Shown here: one piece after another, positions 11,588-22,580 of the stretch | Position numbering within the stretch: position 1 is the first letter of the stretch | Layout: every line of letters begins with the position of its first letter | Source: Triglochin maritima | Taxonomy: Eukaryota; Streptophyta; Magnoliopsida; Alismatales; Juncaginaceae | Assembly: GCA_963682175.1 (NCBI GenBank) | Contig: OY821775.1 | Coordinates: 34,594,053 to 34,658,052, forward strand | DNA length: 64,000 nucleotides | Reading direction: 5' to 3' | Notes under the pieces: generated by a model | What the model saw: the letters and a program-made list of their open reading frames with translations, nothing else | Database searches by the model: none | Told to the model about the DNA's origin: nothing | Made by a program: the position numbers and the translations under genes

Positions 11588-13099
11588 TCAATGCACTTGG
11601 AAAGGGAACATGACGCCACGTGGGGCCAGAATACTCATGCGTGGGCCCCCTTCACAAAGAGCACCAGATGAAATGAGAGGTTCGTGAATTGGACGCAAAG
11701 GTGTCTCATTCAAAGGATCAAACTGAAAGAGCTTGAACCTCTCAAGAGTTTGGGAAATGAGGGGCAACGGAAGAAGAGTTTCTCCCGTTGCACTGCTGAA
11801 GTTATGATCGTCAATCCAAACTCTCCAACCAACAGGCTGGTGGGTCGGAACGAGGTCAAGCACCTCGTTATGCATGTCCAACTCACCAGAAGAACAGGAA
11901 GTGGGTCTCATACCCAAAGTATCCTCCAAGGAACTCCTAATACCCTCATGAGCAATGTAGTTGTTTGATGTTCCATCATTTCCAAGATGATCAGGAACAG
12001 TAGTGAGAGGCAAACTCTCATCAGGTTGTTTGAAATTGAGGGTACTAGGGAGCTCTTGCTCCACCAGAGGTGAGTCCTTAAGAGGCACAACATGAAGATC
12101 ATGTGGCTCAAGGGCCACAAGACAAAAAGATAAGGCACAATCCTGTGCCAACTCATAATGAAGCTGGTCCAAGTTATTCTTAATTTGAATCGAATCCTCC
12201 ACTAAGTGACCGTGAATTGAAACCCCAAGTCCCTCAGATTGACTAGGAGTTTGACTTTGAAAGGTTGTGCTTTGAATTTGTGGATGTGGTGGTGGTTCGA
12301 TATCAAAAGAAGAATCCTCATGTTGACATGAAATGTCACTCTCCTCACGTTCACGTAATTGCTACGACATTTGACTCACTTGCAATGCCATATTTTGTAT
12401 GGACTGTTGAGTGGTTTCCATGAACGTAAGAAAATTTTGTTTCAAGGAATCAGGTATGCAGTCAACGATGAGGTCCAAGTCAGAGCTTGGGAAATTTTGA
12501 GGTTGGGTGTTGATTGGCTGAGAATGAGTCCAATGAGTTGGAGTGGGGTGTTGGTAGAATTCTGGGTATTCTGGAGGAGGATACTGTGGTGGAAATGAAG
12601 TATAATAATTTGAATACGAATTATCTCCCCACGAATCCATCTCTCTCGAATTGTACGCGGATGCGTAATGGTCATAATGAGCATTTTGGGAAAATGTATG
12701 CTCATACTCAGGCTCTGGGGGAACCTAAGGACATTCCCCGAAATCATGACCACACAACCCACAATAGTGACATGATACGGCTACTGGAGCCACCGATGCA
12801 CCCATGTCATCTACCACATGGATGAAAGAGGCCAAAGTTTGTTGCCCAGAGTATGATCCAACATAACTAGATGGAGATCTAGCTGTCGGTGCCTCTCTCA
12901 TATCACCCCTATATGAAGATTGCTCAGTCACATAATGAAGATTATCCCAACCATACGGGGTGTTAGTCTGAGCCACCCCAGGTTGCATGGGTCCAGAGTA
13001 CCAGGGAGAATCGTCCTGGTCCCAACAATGATATGGATGGTCGCCCATGTAACCATCCATCTCAAGAAAAACTCTCGAGTCGACCACTCTCACCACCAC
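11588..13099 (-). pseudogene. Ath-1 gag remnant: zinc knuckle, linker and terminal unnamed domain
   Basis: A single frame of about 504 codons, starting at 13099, interrupted by stops at 12725-12727 (TAG where the Ath-D copy has a Tyr codon) and 12362-12364. The N-terminal part holds a CCHC knuckle (CHYCGLCGHDFGEC). A Pro/Gln/Tyr-rich linker follows (YTSFPPQYPPPEYPEFYQHP), then an acidic stretch, and a C-terminal segment with GWRVWIDDHNF, recurring in Ath-C and Ath-D. The capsid domain expected before the knuckle is absent. The role of the last segment is unknown; it occupies the 3'-most coding position, where Athila elements may carry an env-like frame, but I see no membrane segment. Confidence 0.75.
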
Positions 13100-14174
13100 G
13101 AGGCTAAGCTCGCAAAAAGTGCTCGACTCGACCCTAAAACGCTACCAGAGAGTGTAAAGGGGAGGAGACTATAACGTGGAAGAAGGTGAGAAGAAGATGA
13201 CTCAGAGGAGAAGGGAAGAATCCCTAAAGCTAGCGTGGGTAATGGGATCAGGTAGAAGCCTAACTAGCAAGCACGACTCAAACAATGTAAGGCAATGGGT
13301 CCTTAGGCTAGACGACGCCTAACTTCGAGCTCACTAGCCTCAACACGTCTCACCTCCCTACAACGAGGACCACAATGCCCAGCAAGTGATACCAGATCCG
13401 GAGATCCAATACCTCCTACTATCGACAAGGTAGGCAACGCCGATCAGGCCATGACGGTCTCAACTAGATCACTCTCCTAGTGCGTCCAAAATCCTTAGGG
13501 CCAATGTTTACTTGGTTTTAGAATTAAGGCTTTATTAAGAATGATTTTTGGGGCCAAGGAAAGGGTGATTAAATCCCCCACCTTATCTTTTATGGGACAG
13601 CCCCTCCTTAGTAGCGATTTGATCCTAGATCTAGCAATCAATCGCTCCAATCAAACGCTCTCTCACTCTTGTCCTGATGCAAATCCTACTAACTAATGCA
13701 TGGGCATACGAGATGCGTAAATGTGTGTAGGAAATGTGTACCTTACGCCAGCACTCAACAACTGAAATTAAAGCTAAAAGAAAAGACAACTATATGCTCA
13801 AGTCAATACATGATGCGTGACCTAAACAAATAAGAACGTCTAGTCTTTTGCTTTGGTTTTTAGGGCCAAGTTGATTAATGGGGGAGTTATTAATGATCTG
13901 GGAGCAAACCAGAAGTCATAGCATGCACAATAGGGCTCCCAGATAACACAAATTGGAACACTAACTACCAGAAAAAATTTCAAGGAAAGAAACTCTCACC
14001 AGGCCGCCAATTGGCGGTCTTCCACCGCTGATTGGCGGTCTGTCTAGGTCTTCTCTTCCTCAAACTTCTCCAGTAGACTCCCCTTGATCTTGTGGTTCCC
14101 TGCAACTAAGAAAACTGAAAACAAAAAATTAAAAACCCCTCGAATCGTCGAAACCAAGGTCTGGACAGAGCACC
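13100..14174 (-). other. Ath-1 leader between primer site and coding region
   Basis: No gene. Two dyads at 14003-14041 (GGCCGCCAATTGGCGGTC and a CCGCTGATTGGCGG type) lie about 134 nt downstream of the primer site and match the LTR dyads. The remainder is conserved with 21492-22556 and 38337-39804. Confidence 0.7.
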
Positions 14175-14192
14175 TCCCAGGCAACGGCGCCA
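14175..14192 (-). other. Primer binding site, tRNA-Asp, Ath-1
   Basis: + reads TCCCAGGCAACGGCGCCA, one mismatch from the 3' end of plant tRNA-Asp(GUC). Six bases separate it from the LTR. tRNA-Asp priming is typical of the Athila group. Confidence 0.88.
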
Positions 14193-14198
14193 AAAACT

Positions 14199-15752
14199 TG
14201 ATTGATCGTTTTATATTTAACCGCAAGTGCACGGCCGCGTTGAAGCGGTGGAAAATATGGGTCGTCCACTGGGAGGTGTGTCGACACTTTGTTTGTGCGA
14301 AGGCGAGAGGTAAAGAAAGGGAAGAGAAGGGTCGGTTACACTAAACTACACTAAGATGCAGAAAGGAAATGAAGATAAGCAATAAACTAAGCCCCAAAGG
14401 GGGTAGAGAAATAATGTGAACATAAAGAAGTGTGTGTGTTCATTAAGCTCCTCACAACATGTAGTTCATGAAATCATAAAACTACATCCAACTTTGCCTC
14501 TACATGAATTAAGATAAGACTACATCATTAAAACATACAAGACAATAATTGGAATGAAGCTACATGAACTCAAGTATAAAGACTATACCCTACTATGCCT
14601 CTACATGAATTAAGATTTCACTACATCATTAAAACATACAAGACATTAGCTAAGGTAAAGGCAACAAGAGCACATACACTACAAATTGTGTTTCCAATAT
14701 TAACTTCATCCATATCCTAACCTTATCATTCCCCATAAAATAGGTCCACTAATCAAAGCATAAGCTAAGCTTCATTCAAGAGCATTAGCATATCAAAGAT
14801 AAGAGTGAAAACCCATTAGATGGTTATGGAAATCATATAAAGCTCAAGGGATAAAGATAACACACACTTAATACACTACATGATTATATCACATATTTCT
14901 CCACCCCCCAAATGGGGATGGAACTACTCACTACTCATTACACTAACTATATTAGCAAAAGAAAGCATAATACTGAAATGAAAGTTAACTAAGAAGGCAA
15001 GAAGCATTAAAGAAACATAAAAGGAAAGGAAAGACTAAACAAACATGCACAAATTAAAAGACAAGATTGAAAGAAACTAGAAGAATTATTTTATTAACAA
15101 ATGACTCACATTGAAGGTAGCATTCATCTCCACCTTGAGTTTTTGCTTCAAGGCTCACTCCTTAGTAGAGAGAATGCCACCAAGCAATGGGCAATTACAA
15201 TGGAAGGTGAAGAGTTCTATTTATAAGCATGGAAAAAGCTAATCGGGGACTATCCCCCGATGTGGGACTAAACCAATACCAAAAATAGACTAAGAATACA
15301 CTAATACAAGCCCAGCACAAATCTTAGCGGATCTGGAGACATATGGACCGCCAATTAGCGGTCCAAGACCGCCAATTGGCGGTCTATATGATCCAGATCG
15401 AGTTGGTTTTGGTTGTGGGCTTTCCTGGTGGTCTTTGTTGGTCTTTGATGCATCTACTTTGTTTATTGGAGCTCCGACCCGAATCGAATTGCCAAAATAC
15501 TCCTCATGATGGTGTGGAGTTTCCTGTTTTTCTCTTAGGTCCTTAAGTCTTACGATCAGGTCCTTCTCCATTGCATCTTGGTCCTCAGGTCTCACAATTA
15601 AGTACTTTTTCCTGCTTTTGCGTCCTTTCATGGCTCTTCTCTTCAAACCTCTTTATTCCTGAAAACTAAACATAAAACTCATCACGTAGCATTGCTTAGG
15701 TGTAAGATAATGGATATAAGGTACAAATATAAGCATGAAATGATGTCAATCA
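14199..15752 (-). repeat. Ath-1 5' LTR (right)
   Basis: 1554 bp, TGATTGA...TCAATCA, next to the primer site and thus the 5' LTR on -. TATA at 15219-15226; dyads at about 15346-15384. Confidence 0.93.
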
Positions 15753-15757
15753 GACAC
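15753..15757. repeat. Target site duplication GACAC (right)
   Basis: Partner of 8452-8456. Copia pol resumes immediately after it. Confidence 0.93.
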
Positions 15758-15866
15758 CAACAGCAACACAGCTGATCCATTCACAAAACCCTTATCCCAA
15801 GGCAAGGGCGAAATGCATTTCGAGTCCATGGGATTGAGGAACCATGTAGATTGGCTTGATGATTGA
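15758..15866 (+). pseudogene. Copia-1 pol C-terminus after the Athila insertion
   Basis: The frame resumes after the second GACAC with the copia RNase H tail motif TADPFTKPL, then GLRNHVDWLDD and a TGA at 15864-15866. This is the piece missing after KYFVTRDLIDEG at 8400-8435. It shows that the element was joined before the insertion. Confidence 0.9.
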
Positions 15867-15935
15867 TATGTAATGGGGTTTACCCTAGTTATTATTGTTT
15901 TATGCATTGAGTATGTATGAGAAAGAAAACTTTAA

Positions 15936-15950
15936 TAAGAAGTGGGAGAT
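15936..15950 (+). other. Copia-1 polypurine tract
   Basis: AATAAGAAGTGGGAGAT, typical of plant copia, directly before the LTR that starts TGAAGGGAAT at 15951. Confidence 0.75.
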
Positions 15951-17120
15951 TGAAGGGAATGTGTTCTAAAAGTTTTACTTTTAAATGTCAATTATTATGA
16001 ATTGAATGAGAAATCGTTTTGTTCCTTGTTTATGTTATTCGTCTTTCAGAAGTGTTAAGGAAGAGGCTCTTGGTCCTTAACCGTAGAGCTCTAAAAGATA
16101 TTGGTTTACATAAAACAAAAGATATTCGCAATCATGGTAATTAACATGGGACATTAATTACCGAGTTAAGATTGTCGTGTTGGTCATAGATCATTGTATC
16201 TCTACAAGTGAGTGACAACATGGGTACACAAAAGAGGAAAATAGTACTTTTGTATACCGAATTGACCTAACAACTAAATATTATAGGAATGTGTTTCTGT
16301 GTCATTAATATTTTACTGTGTCCTTGGTCCTTTGATATGAGACTTATATCCGATCGCTTAAGGAGTTCGTAATTAGACTAGTGTCTTGAGCTATCGATGA
16401 GTGTAATGTAAAGGCATTAGTTGGTTAAGTATAACTTTCGTTGGAGAAGATAGTTAGTCAAAAGATTATCATTACCCCTCTTAATTGAGTGATCATATTA
16501 GTGGGCCCCTTGATAAAGCAAAGTTATAATGTGCACGATGTGATTTGAGTTAAGTCACATATTTATAACTAGCTTAAAGAGATCAAGAAATGAATACTAA
16601 TACAAAGATGACACAATACTACTTTGTGTGTATTCTTAATATGATGAGGCAAGGGACGGATACAAGTGGTGCACTCCATCACTAAATGGATCGGGTTTTG
16701 GTTCAAGTGGAATTAAGACATCTAACTAATTGGGAGCTATAATGTGTAGCTAGATACCGCTTATAGCTTGTGATATTAAGCTCTTAATATCACTGCCAAC
16801 TTAGTTTAGATCCTCCCATAGGTCACACCGCAAAACTGGGAAACAAGAAATGGGGATTTTGAGTTCGTAAGATGTGTTGGGTTTCATGTAGAAAATATGA
16901 CACATGGGGTGAACAAGCAAAATCAAAATTATGTTGTGATTAATAACATAATTAGAATCTAAATTAAATTCATATGTGATGTAAATATTATGGGGTGTAA
17001 TGGTTGATCATTACATAGGATAATATGTTACATAAGTTGTGAATTTACTACTAATCCCGAAATGTCAAATTTTGTAGGGGTTAAACCGAAATTTGACAAG
17101 TCTGCAGAACAGTGCTCAAA

Positions 17121-17309
17121 CGGTCAACCGGTTAGCAGTAAACGGTCGACCGGACATGTCTCGACCGATAACAGGGAATTTTAATCTGTTCGAACGGTCG
17201 ACCGAACATTGCGATGGAATAGTTCCTGTTACGAACGGTCGACCGAGTTATAGAACGGTCAACCGAAACTAGGTTCGAGCGGTCGACCGAACCTTGAAAC
17301 GGTCGACCG
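17121..17309. repeat. CGGTCGACCG palindrome array in Copia-1 3' LTR
   Basis: Perfect copies start at 17143, 17195, 17236, 17280 and 17300; variants CGGTCAACCG start at 17121 and 17256. Compared with the 5' LTR, two palindrome-plus-spacer units are missing, each missing block being bounded by palindromes. Confidence 0.9.
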
Positions 17310-17489
17310 GTCCAGACGGTTTTGTTCAGAATTAACTTAAGAATTAATTAGATCATGCATGGAATTGGTCCATAATTGATTTGATTTGTGGCTAATATTA
17401 TTTATTATTAAATAATGGATGGTTAGATGGAATTTTGCATGAGATCATGGGCAAGGGGTTGCACATGAATAGGTAATTTGGAGAGAGCT

Positions 17490-17497
17490 TATAAATA
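17490..17497 (+). promoter_or_regulatory. Probable TATA box of Copia-1 3' LTR
   Basis: TATAAATA at the position equivalent to 1550-1557 of the 5' LTR. Confidence 0.6.
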
Positions 17498-17958
17498 CAA
17501 GCTTATTTCATTACCCAATTAATTGAATTCATTATTTCTTGAGCAAAAATTCTCTCTCTATAATTCTCCACGAAAATCCCTTAATTCTAAGTTTAGTTTT
17601 AGTTCTTAAGAGATCATCTTCTCAAGAGAATTAAAGAGGGGTTAGTAATTGGATTCTAAACCCTATCGGAGATTGAGAGACTAGCTTCCCTCTCTCCGAT
17701 CTTGTTTAGAGTTTGGTGAATACACGGAGGCATCCGGAGCAGCGAGGAGCATCCCCAACATCTCCGAATCTTCAAGAAGTTTTAGAGAACTTCTCGGTAT
17801 GAATTTCGGAGCCCATATTTGTTTTAATAAAGTTTTGAACCTAGACATTGAAACAAATTGATGCATGCATGAAATAAATTATAGAAAATTGAAAATTGAT
17901 CCTTATTATACATAAAAATTCGAAAATACATATGTATAATTAAACATGAAATCCTACA

Positions 17959-18057
17959 CGTGCATGGTATGCCCTTCTTCCTCACGTGGTTGATTCCCTT
18001 CCTCTTTTGCATTAGGATCCTTTGGGTGATAACATCCACTATCTTTAGCTTTGTTCA
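17959..18057. other. Short segment between Copia-1 and Ath-A
   Basis: About 100 bp, open on - for more than 30 codons (Lys/Glu-rich). It may be a piece of the LINE ORF1 seen right of Ath-A, but that cannot be shown from sequence alone. Confidence 0.3.
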
Positions 18058-19362
18058 TGTTGAACGTTTTATATTATACCGCAAGTGCACGTCCGCGTTG
18101 AAGCGGTGGAAAATACGGGTCGTCCACTGGGAGGTGAGCAGCCTCTCGTTTGCACGAAATCATGTGACAAAAATAGGGAAGAGAGTTTGATTATCCTACT
18201 GTACGCTACACTACACTACGAAGTATGAAATGCAAAAGAAAGCAACAAACGATGAACTACCACACTAAACTAAGAACTAAATAAGTGCTGGAATTCAGAA
18301 ATAGAAAGCCCTTAATGTGTGGAGTGAGTGCACACAAGCAAAGAGGTGGGTGTTGAACACATTCTTTAAGCACAAATAAAGGTAGTGTTATCATGCATAG
18401 GAAGTGTCTAAATGTTATGGCAAAACCTATCAATCCATTCACTAACCTAGTTGATTAACATTTACATACACAAGTTGGTTTATTTCAGAACCTAAACAAG
18501 CATGAGAGGTGTCTAAACATTTTGGTAAAACTCGTCAACTTATAAATTCTATCCTAAACAAGCAAGAGTACATTCATGTTTTATCAACACATTGTATATA
18601 AAGCATTCATTTGATTCACTAATGCATATATGAACATCAACTCCACCCCCCAAAGGGGATGAAACTACTCACTAAACATCAAACTAACTATTACGCTAAG
18701 CAAGGAAAGCATATTAACAAAGCTACTAAAACTAACGAAATGAAATTAAACTAAGTAAACAACATCAAACAAGAAAGCAACATAATGAAGAAAACTTTTA
18801 TTAAACGAGACTCACAATACTAGTAGCATCTCCCCCATTGAGTTTCTTGCTTCAAGGCTTTCACTTCAATTAGGGAGAATGGCCACAAAGCATGGAGTGA
18901 TTACAATAGAATGTGAAGAGTTCTATTTATAGCCATAGAAAAAGGTAATCCGGGACAATCCCCCAGTATGGGACTAAACAAATACCACAAATAGACTAAA
19001 TACGCTCTAATACACAAGCCACAAAAATCTCCGCCGATCCAGATCAACGCGGACCGCCAATTGGCGGTCTACAGGATCAGGATCGTCCTGGCTTTAGTCT
19101 GGGCTTTCCATGCTGGTATTGTTTATCTTTGATGCGGTTACTTGACTTGTTGGAGTTCCAACCCGAATATAATTGCCAAAATACTTCCCATGATGGTGTG
19201 GAGTTTTCTGTTTTGCTCTTTGGTCCTTGAGTCGCTTTTATGCTTCATCTCTTCAAACCTATTTATTTCTGAAATTCAAACATAAAACTCGTCACATAGC
19301 ATTGTTTAGGTGAAAGATAATGGATATAAGATGCAAATGTAAGCATGAAATGATGTCAATCA
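18058..19362 (-). repeat. Ath-A 3' LTR (left)
   Basis: Matches 22581-23962. TATA on - at 18924-18931, dyad GACCGCCAATTGGCGGTC at 19052-19069, U5 hairpin at 18093-18106. Somewhat shorter than its partner around 19230, where a stretch present near 23755-23830 is missing. Confidence 0.85.
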
Positions 19363-19379
19363 AATATCCCCATACCTAT

Positions 19380-20617
19380 TTATTGATTCATTTTATATTA
19401 AACTGCAAGTGCACGACCACGTTGAAGCGGTGGCAAATACGGGTCGATCCATAGGGAGGTGTGTTGAATTTTGGTTTGTGCGAAGGTGACTGGTAGAGAA
19501 AGGAGAGAAATGTTGGTTACACTAAACTACACTAAGATGCAAAAAGGAAATGGAAGATAAGCAATAAAACTAAACCCCATAGGGGTAGAGAAATAATGTG
19601 AATATAAAGATGTGTGTGTGTGTGTGTTCAATTATGCTCCTCACAACATGTAGTGCATGAAATCATAAAACTAAATCCAACTTTCCCTCCGCATGAAATA
19701 AGATAAGACCACATCATTAAAATATACAAGACAATAATTTGAATGAAGCTAAATGAACGCATGTATAAAGACTAGACCCTACTATGCCTCCACATGAATT
19801 AAGATAAGACTATATCATTAAAACATACAAGGCATTAACCAAGGACAAGGCAACAAGAGAACATACACTACAAGTCATGTTTCCTATATTAATTCCATCC
19901 TTATCCTTACCTCATCATTCCCCATAAAATAGGTCTACTAGTCTAAGCATATGCTAAACTTCATTCAAGACCATTAGCATATCAAAGACAAGAGTGAAAT
20001 CTCATTAGATGGTTATGGATATCATATAAGGCTCAAAGGATTAAGATAACACAGACTACTACATTACATAATCATTTCACATATTTCTCCACCCCCAAAT
20101 GGGGATGGAACTACTCACTAATCATTACACTACCAACATTAACAAAATTAAACATTATACTGAAAGGAAATTTAACTAAGCAAGAATGGAGTATTAAAGA
20201 AGCTTAAAAGGAAAGGAAAGACTAAACAAGCATGCACAAATTAAAAGACAAGATTAAAAGAAACTAGAACAATTATTTTATTAACAATGACTCACATTGA
20301 AGGTAGCATTCTTCTCCACCTTGAGTTTTGCTTCAAGGCTTACTCCTTAGTAGAGAGAATGCCACCAAGCAATGTGTAGTTTACAATAGAAGGTGAAGAG
20401 TTCTATTTATAGCCAAAGAAAAAGGCAATCCGGGACAATCCCCCGATGTGGGACTAAACAGATACCAAAAATAGCCTAAACAAACACTAATACACATCCT
20501 CCAGAAAACTCAGCGGATCCGGGAAGATCCGGACCGCCAATTGACGGTTCTAGACCGCCAACTGGTGGTCTACAGGATCTGGATCGCGCTCAGATTTGTT
20601 GTGGACTTTTCTTGGTG
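19380..20617 (-). repeat. Truncated Athila-type LTR of a second subfamily
   Basis: Begins TTATTGATTCATTTTA (TG of the terminus changed to TT) and follows the solo LTR 36346-37839 until about TTCTTGGTGG at 20617, then switches abruptly into gag. The promoter-distal ~260 bp and its terminus are missing. The gag frame reads through the junction for a few codons before a stop. Confidence 0.75.
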
Positions 20618-21491
20618 GCCGTAGTGCTATTGACGGCGAATGCGGCACCCGCTCTAGTCGAGTTGGCATTTGCGATCCTTGCTCCTATGCTAGATGATGC
20701 AGGTGGTTCCCTTGCACTCTCCCATTGCATGGTTTTCTCAGCAAGGTCTTCTAGGAAAGCCCATGCCTCCCTTTCATCCTTTCCTAAGAACTCTCCTTGA
20801 CATATGGACTTAAGGAGCGTTCGGGACGGGATGTGAAGACCCTCGTAGACAATCTGACACAGGCACCACAACTCGATGCCATAGTGAGGGCATGAGGATA
20901 GTAGCTCCTTGAACCTCTCTAAGTATGTGTGGAATGATTCGGTCTCATGTTGATAGAACGAATTGATTTCGTTCCTCAATTTTTGAGTCCGATGATATGG
21001 AAAGTACTTCTTGAGGAATGCAGATTGAAACTCATCCCAAGTCCTAAAGGCATTTGCCTGGTTGTTGTACAACCACTTCTTGACATTATCCTTCAGCGTA
21101 AAGGGGAGAAGCCTAGGATGGATAGAGTCTGTGCTAAGTTGTTGCAGCTTGAACCTAGCACATACCTCCTCAAATTCCCTGAGAAAGATATAGGGTCACT
21201 TATCCCAGTGAAGTGAGGGAGCATGGAAATAAACTGAGGCTTAACCTCAAAATGGTTCCCATTTGCCTCTGGTAATACGATGAATGAGGGTAGAGTGGTA
21301 CGGCTCGGGTAGCATCGATCACGAAGAGGTATGGGAGTGACAACAGGAAGAACAGGTAGAACAGGTGGGTCCAGCAACTGCTCCTCCTCACGGAAATTAG
21401 CAGCCATTGAACCCAGACTGTGTGCGACATGAGAGGAGGAAGGCGTCAAGAAATCAACTACTGAAGCAGGGTTGACAACACGATTCATCAA
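20590..21491 (-). pseudogene. Ath-A gag capsid domain, frameshifted and truncated
   Basis: Start Met at 21491. The N-terminal ~95 codons include GNHFEVKPQFISMLPHF, then a one-base frameshift near 21195. The other frame continues with REFEEVC and KDNVKKWLYN, and the retrotransposon gag core (WDEFQSAFLKKYFP, LRNEINSFYQ, ESFHTYLERFKELLSSCP), ending about 20590. It closely resembles the capsid of plant Athila/Tat polyproteins. Zinc knuckle and pol are absent: the frame runs into the truncated LTR at 20617. Not functional as read. Confidence 0.82.
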
Positions 21492-22556
21492 ACAGCCACT
21501 CTAGTCTCATGCCCACGACAGCATGCACACAGGTGCACACAAACAATCCATTTTTTTAATTTTAAACAAATAATGAGCGTAGAGGAGAAGACGGGGAACA
21601 CATGAGAGAAGGGAAGAAGTCCTTATGCTACGGTGGATGGGTACAGGTAGAAGCACACAAGCAAACAAGGCTCAAACAATCCTAAGGTCGTTATAGGTCC
21701 TTACAGCTAGACGACGCCTAACTGCGAGGTCACACGGCCTCAACACGCCTTGCCTCCCTACGACAAGGACCACAAAGCTCAGCAAGTGAGCCAAGATCCA
21801 GAGATCTCGTCTCTCCTACTATCGACAAAGTGGGCAACGCCGATCAGGCCATGACGGTCTTGACCGGATCACTCTCCTAATGCGTCCGAGATCCTTAGGG
21901 CCAATGTCTACTTGATTTTAAAAATTAGGCTCTTGATTAGTGTGGGTTGTGGGGCGAAGGAAAGGGTGATGAAATCCCCCACCTTATCTTGTATGGGACA
22001 GCCACTCCTTAGTAGCGTTTTGGAGTCTTAATCTAACAATCAACTTTCCAAACAAACACTCAACTCACACTTATTTCAATGCACTTCCTACTAACTAATG
22101 CATGTTCATACGAAATGCATGAATGAGAGTAGAAGGTGCGTACCCCTGGCCAACACTCAGCAACTAAAAATAAAGCTAAAATAAAAGACAATCTACGTGC
22201 CTAAGTAGCATACATGATGCATGACCTAAACAAGAAAGAATGCCTAATCTTTTGCTTTGGATTTTAGGGTCCGAGTTGCTTAAAGGGATTTGATTATTAA
22301 TCTGGGAGCAATCTAAGAGTCAGAGCATGCAAAATTGAGTCCCCGATTCCTAAATCAATTATGGAAACAAGACAAAGATAGGAAAAGGCAAACAGGGATC
22401 ACTAGACCGCTGATTGGTGGTCCAAAGTGCCCAGGTTTTCTCCAAAATTCTCCAGATGCCTCTCCTTGTCACTCCAAGTCTCCCGAAACAAAGAAAAACT
22501 ACAAAACACAAATTAAATCCACTCGAATTGTCCAAACAAGAATCTGGACTGACACC
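21492..22556 (-). other. Ath-A leader
   Basis: No gene. One dyad (GACCGCTGATTGGTGGTC type) at about 22403-22420, some 136 nt downstream of the primer site, as in Ath-1. Confidence 0.65.
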
Positions 22557-22574
22557 TCCCCGGTAATGGCGCCA
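22557..22574 (-). other. Primer binding site, tRNA-Asp, Ath-A
   Basis: + reads TCCCCGGTAATGGCGCCA: two C-to-T type differences from the tRNA-Asp 3' end. Confidence 0.82.
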
Positions 22575-22580
22575 AAAATA

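Larger units (their letters stand above)
8457..15752 (-). mobile_element. Athila-type non-autonomous gypsy element (Ath-1)
   Basis: 7296 bp bounded by LTRs starting TGATTGA and ending TCAATCA, inside copia pol. Perfect 5-bp target duplication GACAC at 8452-8456 and 15753-15757. Primer site complementary to tRNA-Asp at 14175-14192 (-), polypurine tract at 9986 (-). The LTRs are almost identical apart from a 27-bp indel near 9094 and a TG-repeat length change, so the insertion is young. The interior carries only a broken frame with a zinc knuckle and a terminal domain; no protease, reverse transcriptase or integrase is visible. Confidence 0.93.
1..17958 (+). mobile_element. Ty1/copia LTR retrotransposon (Copia-1), split by an Athila-type insertion
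   Basis: Order on + is LTR, primer site, gag with zinc knuckle, protease, integrase, reverse transcriptase, RNase H, polypurine tract, LTR; integrase before reverse transcriptase defines copia. The window opens about 31 bp inside the 5' LTR (base 1 matches base 15982). The element is interrupted at 8457-15752; removing that block and one GACAC rejoins the last part of pol. The coding region has a frameshift and at least six in-frame stops, so this copy is not autonomous. The 3' flank is CGTGC (17959-17963); its partner lies outside the window. Lineage within copia was not settled. Confidence 0.93.
15951..17958 (+). repeat. Copia-1 3' LTR
   Basis: 2008 bp, starts TGAAGG and ends CCTACA, matching 1-2019 throughout. 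Contains the palindrome array at 17121-17309 and a TATA box at 17490. Confidence 0.93.

Noticed and set aside
17959..18057. Assigning this open minus segment to the LINE ORF1
   Set aside because: Too short to show the family and the LINE frame already stops at 23977; kept only as a possibility.
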